From contig CAMJFC010000026.1 in the NCBI GenBank assembly GCA_946404865.1, positions 1 through 37,399 on the forward strand: a DNA stretch of 37,399 bases, written 5' to 3'. Position numbers and translations under genes: made by a program. Positions 24,567 through 33,700 of the stretch are shown one piece after another. Numbering within the stretch: position 1 is the stretch's first letter; each line of letters starts with the position of its first letter. This DNA is from an uncultured Prevotellaceae bacterium. GTDB taxonomy: Bacteria > Bacteroidota > Bacteroidia > Bacteroidales > Bacteroidaceae. Under the pieces are notes generated by a model that did not search any database, was not told the origin of the DNA, and saw only the letters and a list, made by a program, of their open reading frames with translations.

Positions 24567-24836
24567 ATGTATTTAGACAAGGCAAAAAAACAAGAAATCT
24601 TTGGACAGTACGGAAAGTCTAACACTGATACTGGTTCAGCTGAGAGCCAGATAGCATTGTTCTCATACCGTATTTCCCATTTGACGGAGCATCTGAAAAA
24701 GAACCGTAAAGATCATACTACCGCACGGTCACTGACCCAGTTGGTAGGAAAGCGCCGCGCATTGTTGAACTACCTGTACGACCGCGACATTGAGCGCTAT
24801 CGTGCGATTATCAAGGCTTTGGGTCTGCGTAAATAA
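24567..24836 (+). CDS. rpsO: 30S ribosomal protein S15
   Basis: This 89-residue protein is S15 of the small subunit, which binds 16S rRNA early in 30S assembly. Family features are [43 protein letters not shown] and the basic C terminus. Length and start ([11 protein letters not shown]) are as usual for the phylum; the frame upstream to 24537 includes promoter sequence and is discarded. It is monocistronic, with its own promoter and terminator. No pnp gene follows, unlike in many other bacteria. Confidence 0.97.
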   Translation: MYLDKAKKQEIFGQYGKSNTDTGSAESQIALFSYRISHLTEHLKKNRKDHTTARSLTQLVGKRRALLNYLYDRDIERYRAIIKALGLRK

Positions 24837-24861
24837 TCACAGGTACAACAATGAAAGAAAT

Positions 24862-24900
24862 AAACTCCGCCGGGCAGTTGATGCCGGGCGGAGTTTTGTT
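24862..24900 (+). terminator. Rho-independent terminator of rpsO
   Basis: The stem AAACTCCGCC / GGCGGAGTTT, with additional GGGC/GCC pairing in the loop, is followed by TTTGTT. It lies 26 nt after the rpsO stop. Confidence 0.85.
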
Positions 24901-24945
24901 AGAGGTAAGAGGTAAGGGGTGATGGGTAAGAGAAATGTTGGGGGA
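24898..24945. repeat. Spacer of repeated GAGGTAAG words
   Basis: The sequence after the rpsO terminator repeats GAGGTAAG/GGGTAAGAG. The spacer after clpB (19345-19380) uses the same words (GAGAGGTAAGAG). No gene is present. Confidence 0.55.
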
Positions 24946-24968
24946 ATAGTGAATCGCAGAACGTTGTA

Positions 24969-24993
24969 GGGGCGGGTCACTGTGCCCGCCCGC
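24969..24993 (+). repeat. REP-like 25-nt palindromic element, copy 2
   Basis: GGGGCGGGTCACTGTGCCCG followed by CCCGC is partly self-complementary (GGCGGG...CCCGCC) and matches the element at 16489-16513 on the other strand at 23 of 25 bases. It sits between rpsO and the 3' end of folK. Confidence 0.6.
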
Positions 24994-25031
24994 ACGAGCG
25001 ATAGCGAGTTCAAAGTGAGAATGTCAACGGT

Positions 25032-25460
25032 CTAAAGACCGTGCGGGTGGGTGGACTCATCCATTATTTCTTTGAGGGGTATCATCACGAAATCGCGTTG
25101 GAGCATAAGGGGATGAGGGATTTTCAGCTCGGGCGTGTCGACGACGAGGTCGTCATAGAGCAGGATGTCAATGTCGATGACACGGTCGTGGTAGATGCCG
25201 CCGGAAGATTTCTGTGTGCGTCCCATCTGCCGTTCGATGTCTTGTGTGGCAGCAAGCAGTTCAAAAGGAGTAAGCATGGTCTCCACACACACAACGGCAT
25301 TCACGAAGCTGTTGGGCGAAGAGAATCCCCACGGCTCAGTGGTATAAAGCGCAGACTGGCGTATGACATGGCCAACCTGCGCTTCGATTTTCTGTATGGC
25401 CCTGCGGATATGGCGCCGTTTGTCGCCAAGATTAGAGCCAAGACTTAAAAAGGTTTTCAT
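25032..25460 (-). CDS. folK: HPPK, 2-amino-4-hydroxy-6-hydroxymethyldihydropteridine pyrophosphokinase
   Basis: This 142-residue cytoplasmic kinase transfers pyrophosphate from ATP to 6-hydroxymethyl-dihydropterin in folate synthesis. It has the family start LSLGSNLGDK, YTTEPWGF, FVNAVV, the metal- and ATP-binding HDRVIDIDILLYDD, and IPHPLMLQRDFVMIPL. The length is slightly short for HPPK, with a clipped C terminus. It is the last gene of the ftsX-to-folK operon, 31 nt after queA. Confidence 0.95.
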   Translation of the reverse strand: MKTFLSLGSNLGDKRRHIRRAIQKIEAQVGHVIRQSALYTTEPWGFSSPNSFVNAVVCVETMLTPFELLAATQDIERQMGRTQKSSGGIYHDRVIDIDILLYDDLVVDTPELKIPHPLMLQRDFVMIPLKEIMDESTHPHGL

Positions 25461-25491
25461 CGATCATCCATCATGAACATGGCATCACCCA

Positions 25492-26676
25492 TCAATCATC
25501 CAGGATGAGCAGTGCGTCACCATAACAGCCGAAACGGTAACCATTCTCGAGAGCCATCTCATAGGCTTTCATCACCAGCTCATACCCGCCGAAGGCACAC
25601 TCCGACATGAGGAGTGTCGATTCGGGATGATAGAAATTGCCTATCATCGAATCAGCCAAAGAGAATTCGTAAGGCGGGAAGATGAATTTATTGGTCCATC
25701 CGTCATACTGCTTGAGTTTCCCGTCCGTACCAACAGCCGTCTCCATGGCCTTCATCACGCTGGTGCCCACGGCACAGACATGCTTGCCGGCCTCCTTCGC
25801 CTGATTGACCACATCACACACCTCCTCACCAATCAGCATCTGTTCGTTATCCATCTTGTGCTTGGTCAGGTCTTCCACCTCTATCTCATGGAAGTTGCCG
25901 AGTGCGCAATGCACGGTGAGGAAACCGAAGTTGATGCCTTTGATTTCCATGCGTTTCATCAGTTCACGGCTGAAGTGTAGTCCTGATGCCGGAGCGGTGA
26001 CCGCCCCCTCGTTTTTGGCAAAGATACACTGGAAGTTCTCCATATCCTCATCGGTCACGGGACGGTCGCTGACCATCTCCATACGCGTCTTCTCTGGGTC
26101 GGCGGGGTCGGCCACCTCTTTGAGCGACTTATGGTCGATGATGTAATGAGGCAGCGGCGCCTGTCCGAGGGCGTACAACTCCCGTTTGAACTCATCGTGC
26201 GGGCAGTCGTAGAGGAACCTCAGCGTGCGTCCGCGCGAAGTGGTGTTGTCGATGACCTCAGCCACCATCGTACCACTCTCGTCAAAGAACAGTTTGTTGC
26301 CGATACGTATTTTCCGTGCGGGTTCAACAAGCACGTCCCACAGTCTCATCTCTTCATTCAGCTCGCGCAGCAGGAAGACCTCAATCTTAGCATCGGTCTT
26401 CTCTTTCGTTCCGTACAGACGAGCGGGGAACACCTTTGTGTCGTTAAAGACAAACGCGTCGCCCTCATCGAAATAATCCAGGATATTTCTGAAATCGAGA
26501 TAAACAGGTTTTCCCTCCTCATCCTTCATTTCTTTACCCTTGCTGTCGGTTTTGAACATTTCAATCTTTTCCGACTTCCGGTGGACAACCATCAACCGGC
26601 ATTCATCACGGTGGTAAGGGGGATAGAGAGCCACCTGGTCCTCATTGAGTTTGAATTTAAATTGCGATAACTTCAT
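25492..26676 (-). CDS. queA: S-adenosylmethionine:tRNA ribosyltransferase-isomerase
   Basis: This 394-residue enzyme transfers the ribosyl part of SAM to preQ1 at position 34 of certain tRNAs, making epoxyqueuosine. Signatures are LSQFKFKLNEDQVALYP, FVFNDTKVFPARL, VTAPASGLHFS, FLTVHCALGNFHEIEVEDLTKHKM and the C-terminal NFYHPESTLLMSECAFGG. An insert around residues 45-60 (SKGKEMKDEEGKPVYLDF) makes it longer than the roughly 350-residue enzymes of other phyla; I believe this is usual for Bacteroidota. Its ATG is 1 nt from the truB stop, so it is co-transcribed. Confidence 0.96.
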   Translation of the reverse strand: MKLSQFKFKLNEDQVALYPPYHRDECRLMVVHRKSEKIEMFKTDSKGKEMKDEEGKPVYLDFRNILDYFDEGDAFVFNDTKVFPARLYGTKEKTDAKIEVFLLRELNEEMRLWDVLVEPARKIRIGNKLFFDESGTMVAEVIDNTTSRGRTLRFLYDCPHDEFKRELYALGQAPLPHYIIDHKSLKEVADPADPEKTRMEMVSDRPVTDEDMENFQCIFAKNEGAVTAPASGLHFSRELMKRMEIKGINFGFLTVHCALGNFHEIEVEDLTKHKMDNEQMLIGEEVCDVVNQAKEAGKHVCAVGTSVMKAMETAVGTDGKLKQYDGWTNKFIFPPYEFSLADSMIGNFYHPESTLLMSECAFGGYELVMKAYEMALENGYRFGCYGDALLILDD

Positions 26677-26677
26677 G

Positions 26678-27463
26678 TTATATTTTTGGGGTTATAATTT
26701 TAGTCTTCCATGGAACCGACACAGCGTCGTTAGCCGCTGAGGTGTTCCCGTTGTTGTCAGCGCCGTCAGTGCCAAGGGATTGTTCCAACCATCGGGGAAA
26801 ATCGCTCAGCTCGACACAGTCGTCGACGGAATAGTCGCCCACCCTCAAGCGCCGCAGCGCGGTGAGATAGGCACCCGACTGCAAGGCCTCGCCGATGTCA
26901 CGTGCCAACGCACGGATATACGTGCCTTTGCTGCACACCACGCGGATGGTCATTTGCATCCTTTCGATGTTGAAATCCGTCAGTTCTATCTCGTCAATGC
27001 GCAGTGTCTTGGCCTTCAGTTGCACCTCTTCCCCTCCCCTTTTGAGTTCGTATGCCCTTTTGCCCTCCACCTTACAGGCAGAATAGGCGGGCGGCACCTG
27101 CTCGATGTCGCCGTGGAAACGCAGCAGCACCTGTTCCACCATCGGACGTGTGATATGGGCTGTGGGGAAGGTGGCATCGACGGGATGCTCCATATCGAAC
27201 GAGGGTGTGGTGGCACCGAGTTGAAGAGTAGCCGCATATTCCTTGACTCCCTGCTGCAAAATGTCAATCTGCTTTGTGGCCCTTCCGGTACACAAGAGCA
27301 GCACCCCTGTCGCCAATGGGTCGAGGGTGCCAGCGTGGCCCACCTTCAGTCGCTTCACGCCCAATCGCCGCGACAGCATATACCGCACCTGCGCCAATGC
27401 CCCGAAGCTGGTCATGCCATAAGGCTTGTCAATGGGAATGATGACCCCTTCTTTGAAATCCAT
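26678..27463 (-). CDS. truB: tRNA pseudouridine-55 synthase
   Basis: This 261-residue enzyme converts U55 of the tRNA T-loop to pseudouridine. It has IDKPYGMTSF, the catalytic block VGHAGTLDPLATGVLLLCTG (Asp in GTLDP), KEYAATLQLGATTPSFD, PPAYSACKVEGKRAYELKRGG and CSKGTYIRALARDIGEAL. There is no C-terminal PUA domain. It lies between uppP (7 nt away) and queA (1 nt away) in the operon. Confidence 0.96.
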   Translation of the reverse strand: MDFKEGVIIPIDKPYGMTSFGALAQVRYMLSRRLGVKRLKVGHAGTLDPLATGVLLLCTGRATKQIDILQQGVKEYAATLQLGATTPSFDMEHPVDATFPTAHITRPMVEQVLLRFHGDIEQVPPAYSACKVEGKRAYELKRGGEEVQLKAKTLRIDEIELTDFNIERMQMTIRVVCSKGTYIRALARDIGEALQSGAYLTALRRLRVGDYSVDDCVELSDFPRWLEQSLGTDGADNNGNTSAANDAVSVPWKTKIITPKI

Positions 27464-27470
27464 CCGTCAC

Positions 27471-28328
27471 TTAATCAACCATTACGAGCGATTGTCCGGC
27501 CAACATCAAGGCGATGATGATGACACCAACCACAATACGATATACACCGAATGCTTTGAAGCCATATTTGGTGAGGAAGCTGACGAACCACTTCATGGCA
27601 AGCAACGCTACCACAAAGGCCACCACGCATCCCAAGATGAGCATAGCGATATTATGTCCTGTAGCCCACGATGTATCCTCCTTGAAAAGGTCGAGCAAGT
27701 CGAGCAGTGTCGCTCCCGCCATGGTCGGTACGGCCAGGAAGAAAGAGAATTCAGCCGCACGTTTCCGTGTGAGTCCTTGCGTCATACCACCCACGATGGT
27801 TGCCATCGAGCGCGACACGCCGGGAATGACGGAGATGCACTGAAATAGACCTATCTTAAATGCCCGCCGCTCGTTCACCTGATTGGAATCTTTGCCCTTA
27901 TTGAACCATTTGTCGCAAAAGAGCATGAAGATACCACCCAAGACGAGCATGATGGCAACGACCCATACGCTGTCGAGCAGCCAGTCAAGGAATCCTGACT
28001 TTTTGGCTAATAAACCGATGATGATAGCCGGCAGCACGCCGATGAAGAGCAGCCAATAGAAACGGAATTTGTGAATCAGTTTCTGGAAGACATTACTTCC
28101 CGCCGGAGCCGGAGAATGGTCGATATGAAAGAATCGGTTCCAATAGAGGCATACCACCGATAGGATGGCACCAAACTGGATGATAAAAGTAAAAGCATGT
28201 ACGAAGGCATCGCCTTGAGGCACCCCCATAAGATTTTGTGTGATAATCATGTGGCCTGTGGACGATACGGGAAGAAATTCCGTGAGTCCTTCCACGATGG
28301 CAATGATAATCGTCTGTATGATGGTCAT
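27471..28328 (-). CDS. uppP: Undecaprenyl-diphosphatase (BacA/UppP)
   Basis: This 285-residue membrane protein with about eight hydrophobic helices dephosphorylates undecaprenyl diphosphate, recycling the lipid carrier for peptidoglycan and other glycans and giving bacitracin tolerance. The two active-site motifs are intact: EGLTEFLPVSSTGHM (13-27) and VIPGVSRSMATIVGG. It overlaps the DUF3098 gene by 4 nt (ATGA), so translation is coupled. Confidence 0.96.
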   Translation of the reverse strand: MTIIQTIIIAIVEGLTEFLPVSSTGHMIITQNLMGVPQGDAFVHAFTFIIQFGAILSVVCLYWNRFFHIDHSPAPAGSNVFQKLIHKFRFYWLLFIGVLPAIIIGLLAKKSGFLDWLLDSVWVVAIMLVLGGIFMLFCDKWFNKGKDSNQVNERRAFKIGLFQCISVIPGVSRSMATIVGGMTQGLTRKRAAEFSFFLAVPTMAGATLLDLLDLFKEDTSWATGHNIAMLILGCVVAFVVALLAMKWFVSFLTKYGFKAFGVYRIVVGVIIIALMLAGQSLVMVD

Positions 28329-28714
28329 TTCTTACGATTTTTGTTGTTGGTGATTAGCTTGGCCGGCTTAGTAGATATGCTAACGGGGTCAGTAGGATTA
28401 GCAGGGCTAATCGTACTTTTTTGGCTATCAGGAGTAGTTATGCCCGTCTGACTATTATTACTTGCCAAGCTGGTGGTGATTTCGGGGTCGGTATCTTTTG
28501 GTTTGCGCACGATACCATAAATCAGCGACAAGAAACCAATGAGACAGACGACTGGTGCAATCTTTGTGCGCATGGTACCGAAAATGTCGGGGTTGAACGC
28601 CTCTTCGGTCGAGGAGCCACCGCTCATCAAAATAAAACCAATAATGACCACCACCATGCCTGCTGCGAGCAGGATGAAATTGGTGCGGTCGAAAGCATAA
28701 TCTCTTTTATTCAT
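28325..28714 (-). CDS. DUF3098 membrane protein
   Basis: This 129-residue protein has two transmembrane helices (FILLAAGMVVVIIGFILM and IAPVVCLIGFLSLIYGIV) and a short loop containing FNPDIFGTMRTKIAP, the hallmark of DUF3098. The C-terminal 60 residues are polar, rich in Ser, Thr, Asn and Pro. Function is unknown. In Bacteroidota the family typically lies between ftsX and uppP, suggesting an envelope or division role. Confidence 0.9.
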   Translation of the reverse strand: MNKRDYAFDRTNFILLAAGMVVVIIGFILMSGGSSTEEAFNPDIFGTMRTKIAPVVCLIGFLSLIYGIVRKPKDTDPEITTSLASNNSQTGITTPDSQKSTISPANPTDPVSISTKPAKLITNNKNRKK

Positions 28715-28771
28715 TATTTTCTATATATTTCAGGAGTTGGGGAGTTTGAACTATCGTATTGGGGGAGTTTG

Positions 28772-28849
28772 GGAGTATAGGAGTTTGGGAGTTTGGACAA
28801 TAGTATTTGGGGAGTATAGGAGTTTGGGAGTTTGGACAATAGTAATTGG
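28772..28849. repeat. 39-bp tandem duplication in the ftsX-DUF3098 spacer
   Basis: Two direct copies of a 39-bp unit beginning GGAGTATAGGAGTTTGGG (28772-28810 and 28811-28849) differ at one base. They lie in a longer tract of GGAGTTTGGG words (about 28733-28862) inside the operon, between ftsX and the DUF3098 gene. Confidence 0.85.
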
Positions 28850-28870
28850 GGAGTTGGGGAGTTAACAGCA

Positions 28871-29749
28871 TTATACGCGGTAGAGCTCGCCGGCCTTCAT
28901 TTTAAGGAATTTATTGACAGAGAGCCATGAGCAGAAGATGGTGATAAAGAGTCCGAACACGATGATGGCCACAGCGGTGAAGAGCATGACTTGCCACGTG
29001 ATGACATGATAGACATCGGGTTCGTAGAGGAAGAGGAAATAGACGCCGCCTGCAAGAACGATGATGGCTAAGATGCTGGAAATGAGTCCCAAGGCGATGG
29101 CCTGCCGGATATAGGGCCAGCGGATAAAGCTCCACGACGCACCAACGAGTTTCATGGTGTGAATGCTGAAGCGTCTGGCGAAGATACCCATCTGCACGGT
29201 ATTGTTGATGAGCGTAAACGAGATAAAGAGCAGCAGGGCAGCGAGTACAAGCAATCCGATGCCCACCTTTTCGAGCGTGCTGTTGACACTCTCAATCAAG
29301 TCCTTAGGAAATTCCACTTCAGCAATCTGCGCATTTTGCTCCAACTCACGGCTGATCCACTCCAAGGAGTCGTTATTGGCATAGTCGGCCACCAGTTGGA
29401 AATCAATCTCAGCCGAGAACGGGTTTTCACCCACGAACTCGGCGGGGTCCGTGCCCAATTCTTCACGTAGTCCACTGAGCACGCTGTCACGAGAGCAATA
29501 TTCCAGTTCGGAGATATAGGGCCGTGTCTGCAACCGTTCGCAGAGGCTCTCTCCCTCAGGGTCGGTCACCTCGTTGGCGAGTGTGATGCGGACGGTCAGG
29601 TTCTGCTTCACATAGTCGGACAGGTTGCGCGCGGTGAACACCGTGAAAACGACCAATCCTAAAAGAATGAGCACCAAGGTGATGCTCACACACAATGACA
29701 ATGCCTGCAGTCGGCCACTCCTGCGGGTTTTCTTCTTCTTTTTTCCCAT
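28871..29749 (-). CDS. ftsX: Cell division protein FtsX
   Basis: This 292-residue inner-membrane protein has the FtsX layout: a basic N terminus (MGKKKKKTRRSGR), one helix, an extracytoplasmic domain of about 120 residues, then three helices with the conserved LINNTVQMGIFARRFSIHTMKLVGASWSFIRWPY segment. With the ATPase FtsE it controls peptidoglycan hydrolases during division; ftsE is not next to it. The ATG at 29749 is chosen because the upstream extension would run through the promoter and palindrome. It is the first gene of the six-gene minus-strand operon. Confidence 0.93.
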   Translation of the reverse strand: MGKKKKKTRRSGRLQALSLCVSITLVLILLGLVVFTVFTARNLSDYVKQNLTVRITLANEVTDPEGESLCERLQTRPYISELEYCSRDSVLSGLREELGTDPAEFVGENPFSAEIDFQLVADYANNDSLEWISRELEQNAQIAEVEFPKDLIESVNSTLEKVGIGLLVLAALLLFISFTLINNTVQMGIFARRFSIHTMKLVGASWSFIRWPYIRQAIALGLISSILAIIVLAGGVYFLFLYEPDVYHVITWQVMLFTAVAIIVFGLFITIFCSWLSVNKFLKMKAGELYRV

Positions 29750-29764
29750 TTTTAGGCTATTATA

Positions 29765-29785
29765 CACCAAATTTGGTGCAAAGTA
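29765..29785 (-). promoter_or_regulatory. Promoter and 14-bp palindrome of the ftsX operon
   Basis: The minus strand reads TTACTTTGC, close to a -7 box, joined to the perfect palindrome CACCAAATTTGGTG (29765-29778), 15 nt before the ftsX ATG. The palindrome would overlap the transcription start, a place where a repressor could act. No TTTG is seen at the usual distance upstream. Confidence 0.5.
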
Positions 29786-29851
29786 ACGAAAAAATATTGG
29801 GTTTAACGACACTTTAACTACTATTAACGCATCATGTTGTTGAAAATGTTG

Positions 29852-29859
29852 TATCTTTG
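29852..29859 (+). promoter_or_regulatory. -7 box next to the radical SAM start codon
   Basis: TATCTTTG ends only 6 nt before the ATG at 29866. Since transcription in this phylum usually begins within several bases of the box, the mRNA may have almost no leader. Confidence 0.55.
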
Positions 29860-29865
29860 TGGGCA

Positions 29866-30645
29866 ATGAGTACGATAATTTATACCTCACCCATCTTCGG
29901 TCCGGTGAAGAGCCGCCGTTTGGGTGTGTCGCTGGGCATCAATTTACTGCCTGGCGACGGCAAAATTTGCACGTTTGACTGTCTCTATTGTGAATGCGGG
30001 TTCAACGGCGACCACCGTCCCCGACAGAAGATGCCGACACGCGAAGAGGTGCGCGAGGCATTGGAGGCGCGACTGCGTGACATGCAAGCCAACGGTCCCG
30101 CCCCTGACGTGCTGACTTTCGCGGGCAATGGCGAGCCGACAGCCCACCCCCACTTCGCCGCCATCATGGATGACACGTTAGCGCTGCGCGACCGCTATTT
30201 CCCCCTTGCCAAGGTTTCTGTGCTGAGCAATGCCACCATGATACACCGTCCCGACATTCATGCTGCGCTCATGCGAGTGGACAACAACATCCAGAAGATG
30301 GACACTGTGAACGCCCAGTATATCAACAGGTTAGACCGTCCCACATCACCTGGTTATGACATTGAGCGCATCATCGCCGACCTCATCCGTTTTGAGGGGC
30401 ATGTCATCATCCAAACCATGTTTTTGAAAGGCTATGATGAGCAAGGCAGTTTGGACAACACCACCGAGGAATATGTCGGACCGTGGTTGGAAGCCGTGAA
30501 ACGTATCCGTCCGGAGAAAGTGATGGTCTATACCATCGACCGTGAGACTCCCTACTCGCAGTTGGCCAAAGCCACGAAAGAAGAGTTGGACAGCATCCGC
30601 GACCGTGTATTGGCAGCAGGCATCGACTGTTCAGCATCATATTAA
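29866..30645 (+). CDS. Radical SAM protein
   Basis: This 259-residue enzyme has the [4Fe-4S] motif CTFDCLYC (C35, C39, C42; CxxxCxxC), the SAM-binding FAGNGEPTAHP (GGE-like) and SNATMIHRPD. It resembles small radical SAM proteins beginning YTSPIFGPVxSRRLGxSLGINL, often annotated near Fe-S or wybutosine-like (TYW1-type) enzymes; the substrate is unknown. The ATG at 29866 is used because the frame from 29857 would begin inside the -7 box. It is divergent from ftsX, with 116 nt between the starts. Confidence 0.88.
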   Translation: MSTIIYTSPIFGPVKSRRLGVSLGINLLPGDGKICTFDCLYCECGFNGDHRPRQKMPTREEVREALEARLRDMQANGPAPDVLTFAGNGEPTAHPHFAAIMDDTLALRDRYFPLAKVSVLSNATMIHRPDIHAALMRVDNNIQKMDTVNAQYINRLDRPTSPGYDIERIIADLIRFEGHVIIQTMFLKGYDEQGSLDNTTEEYVGPWLEAVKRIRPEKVMVYTIDRETPYSQLAKATKEELDSIRDRVLAAGIDCSASY

Positions 30646-30649
30646 CTTA

Positions 30650-30745
30650 AGCCCTAAACACTCATCCATCAACCTTAAAAAACACTCAACCATCAACCTT
30701 AAACCTTAAACCTTAAACCTTAAATACCCTCAACCCTAAACCTTT
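30650..30745. repeat. Spacer of repeated AACCTTAAA words
   Basis: The 105-nt gap before the helicase gene consists almost entirely of the words AACCTTAA and CATCAACC, with four near-perfect AACCTTAA copies at the end. No promoter box is recognisable, and the repeats run up to the start of the next gene. Confidence 0.7.
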
Positions 30746-30750
30746 AAAAT

Positions 30751-33700
30751 ATGAAAGAACGATTGAGCGAAGACAACGTACGAATCGAATATTTGTCACG
30801 CATCAACTATGCGATGAGCATCAACGGCAAACGATGTGTGGAATTTTTCGAACTCTATAATAATGACGAAGAAGATTGGAAAGACGTGCGGGTGACGGTG
30901 ACGGGTGATATGATTCAACCGTCGCAAGGACAGGTGGAAACCATCGAACGGGGCATGACCATCCGCGTGGAAGGGATAGAGGTGACACCCGACATCGACC
31001 AACTGCGCGAACTCACCGAGAGTGCCGACACTACGTTCAATATTCAGGTGACCATCGGCGGTTGTGAGGTTCACAACCAAAACTATCCATTGCGCCTGCT
31101 CGCATTCAACGAGTGGCCGGGCACCTCGATCATGCCTGAGTTGGTGGCAGCCTTCGTCACCCCCAACACCCCCGAGTTGAGTCCTTTATTAGTCAATGCC
31201 GCCCGCGTGCTGGACCGTTTGACGGGCTCGAGCGCGCTGGATGAATACCAAACCCAAGACCCGAACCGGGTGCGTGCGCAAGTGGCTGCCATCTATGAGG
31301 CACTGCGCGATGAGAGCATCGTCTATTGCACACCGCCCGCCAGTTTTGAGCGCACGGGACAACGCATCCGGCTGACCTCAGAGATGTTGGTCAGCAAATT
31401 AGGCACCTGTCTTGATACCACCCTTTTGATGGCCACCTGCTGCGAAGCCATCGGACTGCACCCGTTGGTTGTCTTCTGCGAGGGGCACGCCTTCCTCGGC
31501 TGTTGGTTGACCGACAACCACTATCCCCAACTCTTCGGCGACGACGTGTCCGTGCTCACCAAAAGCATACAAGACGGCATCAACGAGATGGTCATCGTAG
31601 AGAGCACCTGCATCACACAGCAGGGTGTGTCGTTTGAGGATGCCGTACGCCAAGCAGAAAACTTCATCTATAAGAATCCCGACCGTTTTGAAATCTTCGT
31701 CGATATCCACCGTTGCCGTCTCGACCAAATCCGTCCGTTGCCAGTCAAAGTGAACGGCGTATGGCAGAGCGACGGCATCGGTCACGACCATGTGACAAGG
31801 GAAGTGAAAGAGCAGACACAGGTGGAGATACCCGTGGGTGAGGCCGGCGTATCAAGTCGCCAACAAATCTGGGAGCGTAAGTTGCTCGACTTCTCCCTCC
31901 GCAATAACCTGCTCAACATGCGCATCGGCAAGAAACTGGTGCCCTTTATGTCGTACGACATCGACCACTTGGAAGACCACTTGCAAGCCGGTGAAGACTA
32001 TTCCATCCTCCCCTCCCCCACCAAGAAACTCATTGACCCGAATGAGCATGGCATCTACGACTCCAAGACGCACCGCGAGGAGTTGGAGGCCGTTGTGGGT
32101 GAGTGTCTGAAACACAACCAGTTGCCCTCATACCTGAGCGAAACGGATCTGCGCGACGCGCTGAAAGGTTTGTATCGCACCTCGCGCACCGCATTAGAAG
32201 AGAACGGTGCCAACTCGCTGTTTCTCGTGTTTGGTATGCTGAAATGGTATGAGACAGAGAAGAGCGTGCGCCCGCGTTACGCCCCGCTGCTGTTGGTGCC
32301 CGTGGACCTCATCCGCCGCAGTGCCAACAATTACATCCTCCGCACACGTGAGGAAGAGCCGACCTTCAACACCACCCTCTCAGAGATGCTCCGCCAGCAA
32401 CATGAAATTCTGCTGACGGGTGTCAATCCGCTCCCCACCGATAATTCCGGCATAGATGTGAAAGCCGTGTTCAACATCGTGCGGGCCTGCGTGAAAGAAC
32501 ATCCGCGGTGGGAAGTTATCGAAGAGTCGTTGCTTGGTCTCTTCTCTTTCAATAAATTTGTGATGTGGAACGACATTCACAACAATGCGGCCAAGATACG
32601 TGAGAGTGCCATCATCGAAAGTCTGCTGCAAAAGCGACTGGTCAACTTCAGCGAGACCGAGACGCCCGACACACGCCAGGTGGATATGACCACCGAACCC
32701 GGCGACTATGCCATCCCTGTGGATGTCGATTCCTCGCAATTGGAAGCGGTGATCGAGAGTGGTGAAGGCCGCAGTTTCATCCTGCACGGTCCTCCAGGAA
32801 CGGGCAAGAGCCAGACCATCACCAATATGATAGCCAACGCCCTTTTTCACGACCGCCGTGTGCTGTTCGTGGCAGAGAAGATGGCCGCCTTGGAGGTGGT
32901 GCAGAAACGTCTGAAGAAAATCGGTATCGAGCCCTTCTGTCTGGAACTCCATTCGAACAAGGTGACCAAGAAACACCTGCTCGACCAGTTGGCGATGGCG
33001 CTCGACATCACCCGCATCAAATCGCCCGATGAATACGCCGCCGAGTCGAAAGCCCTGTTTGAGCAACGCAAGAGCCTGACAGGCTATATCGAAGCGCTGC
33101 ACAGCATCCGTGCCAACGGACTGTCGCTTTACGACCTCATCGCTCGTTTTGAGGCGGTGGACAGCGATGATGAGTTGACACCAACTGCTGCTCTCCTCGC
33201 AACGGTGAACCCTCAGACACTGAGAGAGATAGAAACAGAACTGAGAGAGACCGACACCGTTTTCGCCATCACAGGCCATCCCAGTCGCAGTGCGCTGCAA
33301 GGCATCGACATCATCGACGGCGGCGTCAACGCCCAACAACGCATCAGCGGGGCACTGAATGCACTCATGCCGCTGCTATCGCCCGTGAGCAAGTGCATCG
33401 CCGCCGTGCGACAGCAGTTTGGCATCGAGGTGCCTGACACCGCTGGTGGCATCAACTGGACCTATCAGTTCATGCAATTGGTGAAGAGCACACCTGTGGT
33501 CAACGGCGAGGTGCTCAACATTGCCGGCATCACAGCGATGAACAACGAGTGGCTGAACACGGTGGCCTGCGGTAAGCGGCGCGATGAACTGAAAAACGCC
33601 TTGTGCGCCAAGTATTCGCCCGAGTTGCTCGACCGCGACGCCATGCAACTGAAAGGCGAGTGGCAGACGGTATGCGACAAGTGGTGCCTGCCCCGGTTCT

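Noticed and set aside
28733..28862. CRISPR-like array in the ftsX-DUF3098 spacer
   Set aside because: The units are directly adjacent tandem copies with no unique spacers, and no cas genes are present.
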